Source of the DNA: Allosphingosinicella deserti
GTDB lineage: Bacteria > Pseudomonadota > Alphaproteobacteria > Sphingomonadales > Sphingomonadaceae
Assembly: GCF_003012735.1 (NCBI RefSeq)
Contig: NZ_PXYI01000003.1
Span: forward strand, 372,001 to 436,000
Length of the DNA: 64,000 nt
Direction: 5' to 3'
The translations under genes were made by a program, and so were the position numbers. This document shows, in pieces, positions 1 through 8,166 of this stretch (position 1 is its first letter; every line of letters begins with the position of its first letter). Under the pieces are notes generated by a model, which saw only the letters and a list, made by a program, of their open reading frames with translations, searched no databases and was not told the origin of the DNA.

Positions 1-71
1 GACGCGGCTAAGGCGGGATTGGCAACAAGAGCAAGGACGAGCGCCGCTGGGGCAAGCAACCGGAACATCAT
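1..71 (-). CDS. N-terminus of a secreted protein (partial)
   Basis: The minus strand opens with two adjacent ATG codons (69-71 and 66-68) followed by a clear Sec signal peptide: a short basic start, a Leu/Ala/Val-rich core and an Ala-x-Ala type cleavage site near residue 22. Only about 23 codons lie in the window, so the mature protein and its function cannot be seen. The export signal is direct observation; that it is a real gene is inferred from the quality of the signal peptide. Confidence 0.5.
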   Translation of the reverse strand, partial: MMFRLLAPAALVLALVANPALAA

Positions 72-249
72 GGCCGCAGGATAAGCGTTGCGGCGGCGCG
101 AACAAGCCCCGCGAAATGCCGATGCGGGTTTCCCGGGCGGCCACCGACGATCCCGCTCGGGAGCTTCTTCCTCGGACCCTGATAGCTGCGCGGCGTCGGC
201 AGCGGCGGAGAGGCCTGAGCGCTTCGCCCCTCCGCCGCGATGCTTCGGC

Positions 250-618
250 TTATTCCTCGGCCGCTTCGGCCTCTTCCTTGGTCTTGTGGCTCACGCCCTG
301 CTCCTCGGCGGGCGGCGAGTAGACGGTGAACAGCTTGAGCGGCTCTTCGCCCTTGTTGATGATATTGTGCTTCGATCCCTTCGGGATGACGATGATCCGG
401 TTCGGCACCACCTTGGTGCGGCTGCCTTCCACCACCGCCTGTCCTTCGCCCGAAACGAAGAAGGTGGTCTGATCCGCATCGTGCGTCTCTTCGCCGATAT
501 CGTCGCCGGGCTCGATGCTCATCATGACGATCTGGCAATTCTCGTCATAATAGACTTCCTTCTGGAAGTTCTTGTTCTTGGTGGTGAGATCGATGATGTC
601 TTTGTTGAATACGGCCAT
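250..618 (-). CDS. Small cupin-domain protein
   Basis: A 122-residue protein made of a single conserved beta-barrel (cupin) fold. The stretch from about residue 30 to 95 (MMSIEPGDDIGEETHDADQ..., then PNRIIVIPKGSKHNIIN) follows the two cupin motifs, with Glu, His and a late His (SKHN) as likely metal ligands. Start: ATG at 616-618 with a GGAGC ribosome site upstream. The C-terminal 20 residues are rich in Lys/Glu and probably disordered. Single-domain cupins range from mannose-6-phosphate isomerase-like to dioxygenase-like proteins, so the substrate is unknown. It stands alone, with about 170 bp to the next gene. Confidence 0.85.
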   Translation of the reverse strand: MAVFNKDIIDLTTKNKNFQKEVYYDENCQIVMMSIEPGDDIGEETHDADQTTFFVSGEGQAVVEGSRTKVVPNRIIVIPKGSKHNIINKGEEPLKLFTVYSPPAEEQGVSHKTKEEAEAAEE

Positions 619-791
619 TGCCGGTGCTCCAGTCTGAAGAAACGCCTGAGCGTTTCAGCGTGATTTAGAAAGTGCGGCCGAGCTGGTCGAACAAGCCGGT
701 CGTGTGCCCCAACGTCGGGTGTCGACGATGGGTCCACTTCACCGCTGAAATCACGTGACCGCCGTGCGCAGAAGCCTCGCGCGGGGGATGC

Positions 792-1010
792 TCAGCTGAA
801 CACCTCTCCGAGATCCTGCGGGGTCGTGGGCCGCTTTCGCGAAAGGCCGAGAAGCAGCCATGGCAGAATGAACCAGCCGAAGGGGAATGCGAAGCCGGCG
901 AGAGCCCACCAGCCCGAGCGGCCGGCGCGACGGAACAGCTTCCAGAACGGGATGACGAAGATCATCGTCATGATCACAATCGGCAGATACTGAGACAGGG
1001 TCGCGCTCAC
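792..1010 (-). CDS. Small membrane protein coupled to the acyltransferase fusion
   Basis: A 72-residue protein starting at a GTG that overlaps the stop codon of the upstream large gene by four bases (GTGA, 1007-1010), a typical sign of translational coupling. It has two predicted membrane segments (about residues 8-24 and 33-55) separated by a short basic Arg-rich loop, followed by a polar tail. No family is recognised with confidence. The overlap places it in the same transcript as the LplT/PlsC/AMP-ligase fusion, so a role in the membrane near that enzyme is plausible but unproven. Confidence 0.7.
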   Translation of the reverse strand: MSATLSQYLPIVIMTMIFVIPFWKLFRRAGRSGWWALAGFAFPFGWFILPWLLLGLSRKRPTTPQDLGEVFS

Positions 1011-4000
1011 GCCGCCGCCTCCTCGTCCGGTTCGGCTTCGGCCGCTGCGGCTGGGGACGCCGCCAACCCGCCCATCGTGACATAATCGAGCTTGCCGGTG
1101 CCGAGCACGGGCAGGGCATCGATGATCCGGATGTCGCGGGGGAGCATGAGCTCGGTGACGCCATTGGCGCGCCCCCAGCTCTGCAGCGCCTTGGCGTCGG
1201 CATCCTTGCGGGTGGTGAACAGCACGAGCTGCTCGCCCTTGCGCGGATCGGGGCGGGTGACCACCGCATGGTCGGCATCGGGCCAGAGCGCGGCGGCATA
1301 GCCTTCGACCGCGGGCAGCGAGACCATCTCGCCGCCGATCTTGGCGAAGCGCTTGGCACGGCCGCGGATGGTGACGAAGCCCGCGTCGTCGATGGTGACG
1401 ATATCGCCGCTGTCGTGCCAGCCGCCCTCGGGCGGCTGGAGCAGGCCCGGCGCTTCCGACTTGAGATAGCCGGCCATGACGTTGGGACCGCGAATGTAGA
1501 GGCGGCCGCCGACGTCGATGCCGGGCACGTCCTCGAGCCGTGCCTCGATGCCGGGCAGCAGCCGGCCGACGCTGCCGGCACGGAAATGCATCGGCGTATT
1601 GACCGCGATCACCGGCCCGGCTTCGGTCGCGCCATAGCCTTCGAGGATGCGCAGGCCGAACTTGGACGCGTAGTTTGCGCGGGTCTCGTCGCGGACCCGC
1701 TCGGCACCGGCGAAGATGTAGCGCAGGGAGTAGAAATCGTAGCCGTGCGCCATCCGCGCATAGCCCGACAGGAAGGTGTCGGTGCCGAACAGGATGGTGG
1801 CGTTGGCGTCGTAGGCGAGCGCCGGCACGATCCGGTAATGGAGTGGGCTCGGATAGAGCAGGGTCTTCACGCCGTTGAGCAGCGGCAGCAATGTCCCGCC
1901 GGTGAGCCCGAAACTGTGGAAGACGGGCAGCGCGTTGAGCACGACGTCGGACGCGTTGAAATCGATGCGGGCGGCGAGCTGGCGGCAGTTGGACAGCAGA
2001 TTGATGTGGCTGAGGACGACGCCCTTGGGGACGCCCTCCGAGCCGCTGGTGAACAGGATCACGCCGGGTGCGTCGGGCGCGACCCGCACCGGTCGCGGCG
2101 AGAATGTGGCGGCGAGGAGCGCGCGGAGCTTGGCGAAAGCGCCGATGGTTGCACCGAGATCCTCGAGATAGACGATCGTCTTGCCCTCTGCGGCAAGGCC
2201 CGCGACCGTGTCGCCGAGCTTGGCCTGTTCGACGAAGGCGCGGGCGGTGACGATCGTGCGGATTTCAGCGGCGGTGCAGGCGGCCTTCAGGTTGGTGAGC
2301 CCCGCGGTGTAGTTGAGCATCGCCGGCACCCTGCCGAAGGCGTGGAGGCCGAAGAAGGTGACGACCACCGCCGAGACGTTGGGCAGCAGGACGCCGACCG
2401 CCTCTTTCTCGGCGGAGCCAGCGGCGAGGGCGCGGCCGAGCGCCAGGCTGCCGGTGACGAGGCGGCCGTAGCTGAGCGGCTGGCGCTTCACGTCCTCGAC
2501 GATCTTCGCCTTCGCGCCGTGGATCTTCCGCGCTTCGAGCAAAGCATCATAGAGGCTTTGTTCGCGGTTCGAGGTCGAGAAGATCATCTCGCTCATCTCG
2601 TCGTAGAGCCGCCGCCCGGCGATCGCACGGCGCTCGCGGGCGCTCATCGCGCCCTCGATCGCGAACCGGCGCGGCGGCAGGATGGTGAGCCGGACCTTGG
2701 GGAAGGTGCGCAGGCGGACCTTGCCGCGCAGACGCGAGAAAGGCGAGAATTGGGCGCCGTCGATGCGCACCGGCACGATCGCCGCATCGGCCTTGTCGGC
2801 GACCATGCCGGGCCCGTCGAACACCTTCATCAGCGCGCCGGTGACGGTGATCCGGCCTTCCGGGAAGATCACCAGGGTACGGCCTTCGCGGACCGCGCGG
2901 ACCATCGCCTTGGCCGACATCGGGTTGGTCGGATCGACTGGGAAGGCATCGAACAGGCCGAGGAACGGACGCACCCACCAGGCCTTGGCGATCGCGGTGT
3001 GGACCGCGAAGGTCGGCTTGCCCGGCAGGAATGCGGCGAGCAGCAGGCCGTCGAGGAAGGAGACGTGGTTGACCACCACGACCGCGGGGGCGCCGGGCCT
3101 CGGCATATTCTCCGCGCCCGAAATCTCGACGCGATAGAGGAGCTTGAGCAGGCCGCGGACGACGGACTTGATCACCGTTTCCGGCAGCAGCCAGCAGGAG
3201 ATCAGGGCGACCACCAGGGTGGCGAAGCCGAGCGTCCCGACGATGCCGGGGACGGTGACTCCGGCCGCAAGCAATCCGGCGAGCGCGGCGACCATCAGGA
3301 CGGTGATGATCGCGTTGATGATGTTGTTGGCGGCGATCGTCCGCGAACGCTCCTCGGCCGGGCTGTGGACCTGGAGAATGGCGTAGAGCGGAACGATGAA
3401 CATGCCGCCGGCGAAGGCGATGCCGGCGAGATCGACGAGGATCCGCCAGCTGCCGTCGGATGCGAGGAATTGCGCGATGCTCGCCCCGGTGACGCCGGGC
3501 TGGTAAGCGCGGGTCGACAGCCAGAGATCGATCATGAAGCCGGCCAGTGCGAGCGCCGAGACCGGCACGTAGCGGGCCGAAACTTCGCCGCCGAGCAGCT
3601 TGTTGACCGCGACCGAGCCGAGCGCGACCGAGACCGAGAAGATGAGCAGGAACAGGGTCGCCACCTCCTGCTGCGCCTGGAGGACGTTGCCGACCAGAGG
3701 TGCGAATTCCGACAGGAGTACGGCACCCACGGCGAAGAACCAGCTTATCCCGAGGATAGACAGCCACACGCCGCGGCCGTGGCGCGCACCCTTGAGGATC
3801 GCCCAGGTGCTGCGGAAGATGTTCGGATCGACCCTGAGGCCGGTTGCCGTCGCCGGCGCGCTCGGCACGGCGAGGCTGAACAGGAAGCCGATGACGGCAA
3901 GGCCGGTGGCGATCAGCCCCGCTTCCCACGGCGGCACGATCCCGCCGAGCAATTGCCCGCCAAGGATGGCGAGGAAGGTGCCGGCTTCGATGAGGCCGGT

Positions 4001-4438
4001 GCCGCCCATCACTTCATTGGGACCAAGGTGCTGGGGAAGGATCGAATATTTGACCGGTCCGAACAGGGTGGAATGGACGCCCATCAGGAACAGGCTGCCG
4101 AGCAGCAGCGGCACTGCCTGGAACCAGAAGCCGGCAAGCGCGACCGCCATGATGCCGATCTCGGCCGCCTTCACGATCCGGACGAGCTTCGCCTTGTCGG
4201 TCGAGTCGGCAAGCTGCCCAGCAAGCGCCGAGAACAGAAAATAAGGGAGGATGAACAGGCCGGTGGCGATCGTCGCCAGCATCTCCGCCTTATCCGGCGC
4301 CGCCGCGTACAGGCCGAAATTGGCGAGGAAGAGCAAAGCGAACTTTAACAGATTGTCGTTAAACGCCCCCAGGAACTGGACGGCGAAAAGCGGGCCGAAG
4401 CGGCGCTTGCCGAGCAGGGACAGATCGGGTGCGGCCAT
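1007..4438 (-). CDS. LplT-PlsC-acyl-ACP synthetase fusion (lysophospholipid transporter/acyltransferase)
   Basis: This 1,143-residue protein joins three parts that occur as separate or two-part proteins in E. coli (LplT and Aas). Residues 1-420 are a 12-segment major facilitator resembling LplT, the lysophospholipid flippase. Residues about 430-640 are a PlsC-type acyltransferase with the HX4D motif (His458-Asp463) and FPEGR near residue 525. Residues about 650-1135 are an AMP-binding adenylate-forming domain with the TSGSEGVPKG phosphate loop, GYGATEAGP, the HDSGD motif and a C-terminal GTGKLDY lysine. The expected role is to flip lysophospholipid inward, activate a fatty acid and re-acylate the lipid at the inner membrane. 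ATG at 4436-4438 with GAGGGAG upstream. It is divergent from a TetR gene that probably controls it. Confidence 0.93.
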   Translation of the reverse strand: MAAPDLSLLGKRRFGPLFAVQFLGAFNDNLLKFALLFLANFGLYAAAPDKAEMLATIATGLFILPYFLFSALAGQLADSTDKAKLVRIVKAAEIGIMAVALAGFWFQAVPLLLGSLFLMGVHSTLFGPVKYSILPQHLGPNEVMGGTGLIEAGTFLAILGGQLLGGIVPPWEAGLIATGLAVIGFLFSLAVPSAPATATGLRVDPNIFRSTWAILKGARHGRGVWLSILGISWFFAVGAVLLSEFAPLVGNVLQAQQEVATLFLLIFSVSVALGSVAVNKLLGGEVSARYVPVSALALAGFMIDLWLSTRAYQPGVTGASIAQFLASDGSWRILVDLAGIAFAGGMFIVPLYAILQVHSPAEERSRTIAANNIINAIITVLMVAALAGLLAAGVTVPGIVGTLGFATLVVALISCWLLPETVIKSVVRGLLKLLYRVEISGAENMPRPGAPAVVVVNHVSFLDGLLLAAFLPGKPTFAVHTAIAKAWWVRPFLGLFDAFPVDPTNPMSAKAMVRAVREGRTLVIFPEGRITVTGALMKVFDGPGMVADKADAAIVPVRIDGAQFSPFSRLRGKVRLRTFPKVRLTILPPRRFAIEGAMSARERRAIAGRRLYDEMSEMIFSTSNREQSLYDALLEARKIHGAKAKIVEDVKRQPLSYGRLVTGSLALGRALAAGSAEKEAVGVLLPNVSAVVVTFFGLHAFGRVPAMLNYTAGLTNLKAACTAAEIRTIVTARAFVEQAKLGDTVAGLAAEGKTIVYLEDLGATIGAFAKLRALLAATFSPRPVRVAPDAPGVILFTSGSEGVPKGVVLSHINLLSNCRQLAARIDFNASDVVLNALPVFHSFGLTGGTLLPLLNGVKTLLYPSPLHYRIVPALAYDANATILFGTDTFLSGYARMAHGYDFYSLRYIFAGAERVRDETRANYASKFGLRILEGYGATEAGPVIAVNTPMHFRAGSVGRLLPGIEARLEDVPGIDVGGRLYIRGPNVMAGYLKSEAPGLLQPPEGGWHDSGDIVTIDDAGFVTIRGRAKRFAKIGGEMVSLPAVEGYAAALWPDADHAVVTRPDPRKGEQLVLFTTRKDADAKALQSWGRANGVTELMLPRDIRIIDALPVLGTGKLDYVTMGGLAASPAAAAEAEPDEEAAA

Positions 4439-4493
4439 GTGTAACTCCCTCGTGATCCCCAGTGTCTCGCACAGAATTTATCACCGTTCAATT

Positions 4494-4520
4494 AAAATAA
4501 TGGACGCTGTTCATTTTATT
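4494..4520. promoter_or_regulatory. Candidate TetR operator in the divergent promoter
   Basis: An imperfect 27-bp palindrome sits between the divergent fusion gene and the TetR gene: 12-bp arms around a 3-bp centre with 9 of 12 positions symmetric; core ATGGACGCTGTTCAT at 4500-4514. It is much more AT-rich than its surroundings. Symmetric sites in such divergent regions are the normal operators of TetR repressors; binding here is inferred. Confidence 0.5.
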
Positions 4521-4535
4521 GCCTAGGCGCACCTC

Positions 4536-5159
4536 ATGGGCAGACGATCCGACCATAGCCGTACCGAGCTTTTCGAACTGATCCTCGCCGAGGGGCACCG
4601 CCAGATGGCGGAGGTCGGCTTCTCCCGCTTTTCCGCCCGCGAGGTTGCGAAGAAGATCGGCTATTCGATCGGCACGCTGTACAATGTGTTTGGCAGTCTC
4701 GACCGATTGCTTGCGGCGATCAATACGCGAACCTTCGGGCTGTGGGCGCGGCACCTGGAGGCGCGGTTGGAGGGGGAACAAGGCGACCGCATCGCCGCTC
4801 TGGTCGACGGCTATTTCAGCTTCGCGCGCGACAATCCGCACCTGTGGATGGCGATCTACGATCACCGCCTGCCGCCCGGCATGGTGCTCACCGACGACGA
4901 GCATGACCGGCGCAGCGTGCTGACCGAGATCGTCGCCCGCGAGGTCGCCGCCGCCTTGCCGGAGCCGGCACGCGCCGAAGCGCCGCGCCTCGCCCGGTCG
5001 CTGGTCGCGACCGTGCACGGCCATTGCACGTTCGCGCTGAACGGCGCGTTCGAATTGATGGGCGAAGCGGCCCCCCAGGATCTCGCGCTGGCGCGTGTCC
5101 GGGAGAGCCTCGCCGCCGCGGATCAGGCCGTCGTCGCGACGGCCTTGAAAAAGGTATAG
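4536..5159 (+). CDS. TetR/AcrR family transcriptional regulator
   Basis: A 207-residue regulator with the TetR N-terminal helix-turn-helix at residues 10-55 (FSAREVAKKIGYSIGTLYNVFGS is the recognition part) and a C-terminal ligand-binding region, residues 75-200, resembling the WHG-type domain. It is divergent from the lysophospholipid transporter/acyltransferase fusion, with a palindrome between them, so it most likely represses that gene and perhaps itself, possibly in response to an acyl compound. Its last 37 bases overlap the 3' end of the convergent methyltransferase gene. Confidence 0.9.
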   Translation: MGRRSDHSRTELFELILAEGHRQMAEVGFSRFSAREVAKKIGYSIGTLYNVFGSLDRLLAAINTRTFGLWARHLEARLEGEQGDRIAALVDGYFSFARDNPHLWMAIYDHRLPPGMVLTDDEHDRRSVLTEIVAREVAAALPEPARAEAPRLARSLVATVHGHCTFALNGAFELMGEAAPQDLALARVRESLAAADQAVVATALKKV

Positions 5160-5935
5160 GCAAAGACGCCGTCGGGCTCGGCGGCGCGGTGCAGCGCGCG
5201 CACTCCCGCGGCGAACGTCTCGCCATCGATCAGCCCGGCCTCGATCGCGGCCGGGCCGATGCCTTCAACCATTGCCGCGAAGGTGCGCCGGGTGAAGGCC
5301 TCCGCCTGTTCGGGCATGCTGCCGTCGATATAGACGAGCAGGGGCGCGACCCGAATCGCGGTGTATCGGGTTTCGCGGAGGAGGGGATAGAGACGCCGGC
5401 CGATGTTGGCGTCGCCGCCGCTGCTGCGCTGAAGCGCGACCAGGGTGGCAACGGCGGCCTGCGCGGCGTCGCTGTCCGGGTGGAGAGCGGTCGAGCCGTG
5501 ATCGCCCTCGACGATGGTGATCGTGCCGCCGGGCCGGAGCAGGGCCTGCAGGCGGCGAAGCGCCTCGGCCGGATCAGCGAGATGCTCCAGCACGAAGCAG
5601 ACGAAGACATGATCGAACGAGGCCGGCGCAAACGGCAGATCCATGATGTCGGCTGCGAGGAGCTGCACGTTGGTGAGCCCCGCTGCGCGGACCCGCGCTT
5701 CCGCGTCGGCAAGCGAGGCGGCCGAGCGATCGACCGAGACAATCTGCGCGCCGGGGCTGTTGCGCGCCAGCGAGACCGTCTGTGCGCCGGTGCCGCAGCC
5801 GGCCTCGAGCACCCGGCTTCCGGCGGGGTAACGGGTGCCGGCGTGGATCAAGGGCTGCAGCGCCGAGGCCTGGTCGGCGAGGCGCTCAGCCTCTTTGCTA
5901 TCGTAGCCGTGAACGTAGAGGTGGGTATCGGTCAT
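5123..5935 (-). CDS. Class I SAM-dependent methyltransferase
   Basis: A 270-residue enzyme with a Rossmann-type methyltransferase domain. Motif I (VLEAGCGTGAQT, about residues 42-53) binds S-adenosylmethionine, the acidic end of beta-2 is VSVDRS, motif III reads AADIMDLPF, and FVLEHLADP follows the usual post-motif pattern. The C-terminal third (residues about 150-270) looks like a substrate-capping region and does not identify the acceptor. It lies downstream of and co-directional with an AraC regulator (gap about 75 bp). It ends inside the convergent TetR gene. Small-molecule methylation is likely; the substrate is unknown. Confidence 0.88.
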   Translation of the reverse strand: MTDTHLYVHGYDSKEAERLADQASALQPLIHAGTRYPAGSRVLEAGCGTGAQTVSLARNSPGAQIVSVDRSAASLADAEARVRAAGLTNVQLLAADIMDLPFAPASFDHVFVCFVLEHLADPAEALRRLQALLRPGGTITIVEGDHGSTALHPDSDAAQAAVATLVALQRSSGGDANIGRRLYPLLRETRYTAIRVAPLLVYIDGSMPEQAEAFTRRTFAAMVEGIGPAAIEAGLIDGETFAAGVRALHRAAEPDGVFAYTFFKAVATTA

Positions 5936-6010
5936 TGCGGGTTCCTTATCGCCGGGAACCCGGGTTAGCGGCTTCGGTCGACTCCGATCTTGAACGATAT
6001 TGCACGCGGC

Positions 6011-6787
6011 TCAGCCGACCGCCCGAGCGTAGGCGCCCGGGGACAGGCCGAATTTGCGGACGAAGATGCGGGTCATGTGGCTCTGATCGGCAAAGCCGGC
6101 CGCCGCGGCGGCGTCGGCGAGCACTGCGCCGGTGCGGATCAGGCGCCGGGCGAGCTCGATCCGGCGCTGCACGAGATAGGCGTGCGGGGTGAGGCCGCTT
6201 GCCTGACGGAAGGCGCGAAGAAGCTGGAAGCGGCTGAGGCCGGCGATCTCGGCGAGCTCGGCGAGACTGATCGAGCCGGTCGGATCATCGTCGATCTTCT
6301 GACGGGCACGGGCGATCTCGGGCGCTGCGGAAACGGATACGGGCGGGTGGCCGCCGATCGCCGCGACGAGACGGAGCAGCAGCTCATCGCGGAGGACCCG
6401 TTCGGACGAGGGCGTTGCTTCGGCGGCGAAGAGCCGGTCGAGCAGGGACGTGACCCTGACATCGCCGATCACCGGGCGGCTGAGCTCGAACCCGGCCGGC
6501 GAAACGCCGAAGATGTCCGCCGCGGCCGTGCCGACCAGCTCCGGATCGAAATAGAGAATGTGCCACGAGCGGCCGGACTCGCCGATCGGCGCGCCGTCAT
6601 GAACTTCGCCGGGGTTGACGGTGATCGCATCGCCCGGACCGGCTTCGACCCGGCCGCGGCCGCTGTATGAGCTCTGCGCCCCGCGCTCAATCACGCCGAT
6701 CCCGAACTGATCGTGGCTGTGCCGCGCGAATTGGAGCCGTGAGTTGGCAACCACCGCCTGGGTGCCGGTTGTCGCGCAGGGCAGCAT
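6011..6787 (-). CDS. AraC family transcriptional regulator (cupin sensor)
   Basis: About 258 residues from the ATG at 6785-6787 (MLPCATTGTQ); the frame is open further upstream, but that part reads like noise and would overlap the divergent gene. Residues 15-85 form an AraC-type cupin (HSHDQFGIGVIERG, then GDAITVNPGEVHDG). The C-terminal 100 residues carry the two helix-turn-helix units of AraC proteins (SLAELAEIAGLSRFQLLRAF and ADAAAAAGFADQSHMTRIFV). It is divergent from a second AraC-type gene and co-directional with the methyltransferase, which may be its target. Confidence 0.88.
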   Translation of the reverse strand: MLPCATTGTQAVVANSRLQFARHSHDQFGIGVIERGAQSSYSGRGRVEAGPGDAITVNPGEVHDGAPIGESGRSWHILYFDPELVGTAAADIFGVSPAGFELSRPVIGDVRVTSLLDRLFAAEATPSSERVLRDELLLRLVAAIGGHPPVSVSAAPEIARARQKIDDDPTGSISLAELAEIAGLSRFQLLRAFRQASGLTPHAYLVQRRIELARRLIRTGAVLADAAAAAGFADQSHMTRIFVRKFGLSPGAYARAVG

Positions 6788-6998
6788 CCTGAAACCGCCG
6801 CTCGCCAATTCCCGATCCTTTGCCCCAGCTTGCCCGACACAAGCATACGGGATTGCGCGATCTTGGCCAATTCGAATGGAGATGATCGGCGCCCCGTCTG
6901 AAACTTCGTTCGCAAGGATCGGTGAACGGGCGCTTTCCCGCTTGCCATCGGTGCCGATCAGGGAAATTGTGCAGCGCACAGGATGGGGCTGTAGGCTT

Positions 6999-7973
6999 AT
7001 GCGGAAAGGTGGCGCGGCGGATGGGGGGAGCGGGCCGACTCTGCTCCGCTTTTCCACCGACGATCTGCCCGAGTGGGACCGCGCCGCCTATTGGCGCGAC
7101 GTGATGGGCAAGACCCTGACCGGCTGCAGTCCGTCGTCGCTCGAGGGGGGCGACATGTCGGTCGATTTCACCCTGGTCGGCGGCCGCGACGTCCGGCTCG
7201 GCATCACCCGGCTGGATTCGATCCGCAACAATCGCGACGAGGATTGCCTGCGCGATCGCGACGAGGATCTGATCTTCTTCTCGATGCTGAGCGGCGAAGG
7301 GCAGGTCGACCATTATGATCATCGCGTCCGGCTCGCACGGGGCGACGGCGTGCTCGCCAAGTTCGACCGCACGCTCGACACCAGCTGGCCACGCGCCGAC
7401 GTGATGCTGATCCGGCTCGGCCGTGATGCGATCCGCGGTGTCGAGCCCGAGCGTGCGGCGGGCCTGCTCCAGCCGCGGTCGCGCACCGTGATGCGGCTGC
7501 TGCAGAGCTATGCCCGGACGGCGTGGCGCGAGGCGACCCGCACCGGCGCGCTCGAGCCGATCGCCGAGCGCCATATCGCCGAGCTCGTCGCCGCCTTGTG
7601 CGTCGGCAACAGCGACGATCAGCTGGAGGCGGCGCGGCCCGCGCTCGGCCCGGCGCGGGTCAGCGCGATGCGGGAGCTGATTGCGCGCAACCATGCCAAT
7701 CCGTGCCTGACGATGCGCGAGATCGCGGCGGCGGTGGGGCTGTCCGAACGCGCCGGCCATCTCGCCTTCGCGGCGGCGGGGATCGGCTTCACGGAAGAGC
7801 TTCACGGCGTTCGGCTCGATCGCGCACAGGAGCGCTTGCTGGCGGGGCGCGAGCGCGTGATCGACGTGGCCTATGGCGTCGGCTTCTCCGATCTTTCCCA
7901 TTTCCACCGCCTGTTCAAACGGCGGTTCGGCTGCACGCCGGGCGAGTGGCGGAGCGGCGAAGCGCGGCATTGA
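6999..7973 (+). CDS. AraC family transcriptional regulator (AraC_binding_2 type)
   Basis: About 324 residues starting at ATG 6999-7001 (MRKGGAADGG), chosen because the conserved N-terminus (LLRFSTDDLPEWDRAAYWRD) begins just after it; an upstream in-frame extension overlaps the divergent gene and lacks protein-like composition. The N-terminal 180 residues match the sensor type found in AraC proteins related to NitR and AraC_binding_2. Residues about 225-320 are the double helix-turn-helix (LTMREIAAAVGLSERAGHLA; VIDVAYGVGFSDLSHFHRLF). The 210-bp region 6788-6998 is a shared divergent promoter. Target and inducer are unknown. Confidence 0.88.
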   Translation: MRKGGAADGGSGPTLLRFSTDDLPEWDRAAYWRDVMGKTLTGCSPSSLEGGDMSVDFTLVGGRDVRLGITRLDSIRNNRDEDCLRDRDEDLIFFSMLSGEGQVDHYDHRVRLARGDGVLAKFDRTLDTSWPRADVMLIRLGRDAIRGVEPERAAGLLQPRSRTVMRLLQSYARTAWREATRTGALEPIAERHIAELVAALCVGNSDDQLEAARPALGPARVSAMRELIARNHANPCLTMREIAAAVGLSERAGHLAFAAAGIGFTEELHGVRLDRAQERLLAGRERVIDVAYGVGFSDLSHFHRLFKRRFGCTPGEWRSGEARH

Positions 7974-8016
7974 CGGCGGGCGGGCATTTGAAACCGAGAT
8001 TCGATCAAGAACCCCG

Positions 8017-8101
8017 TTCGGGCTGAGCCTGTCGAAGTCCTTCCTTGTTCTCTCCTCGTCCGAGGGAAGATGGGAAGGCGCTTCGACAAGCTCAGCCCGA
8101 A
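8017..8101. repeat. Sphingomonad-type inverted repeat (FGLSLSK/AELVEA element), copy 1
   Basis: Left arm TTCGGGCTGAGCCTGTCGAAG (8017-8037) pairs with the right arm at 8081-8101, separated by 43 bp; about 20 of 21 positions pair. It fills the gap between two convergent genes. A second copy is at 20028-20114, also in a convergent gap. Arms of this sequence are widespread between genes in sphingomonads (established by my familiarity with such genomes, not by a search). It could fold as a bidirectional transcription stop or RNA-stabilising hairpin. Confidence 0.85.
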
Positions 8102-8166
8102 GGGGTGGAGGAGTAAAGCAGCCCAATCGCTGGCCCTGATCGCTCCCGTGCCGGAGACCGCCTGCC

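Noticed and set aside
1268-4348. A 1,026-codon open frame opposite the lysophospholipid fusion gene
   Set aside because: Its product is rich in Glu, Arg, Asp and Gly without motifs, as expected for the antisense of a GC-rich gene. The sense strand has full domain support.
6687-8126. A 479-codon minus-strand frame across the AraC pair
   Set aside because: It is antisense to a supported AraC gene, and its N-terminus (AELVEA) is the translated inverted repeat.
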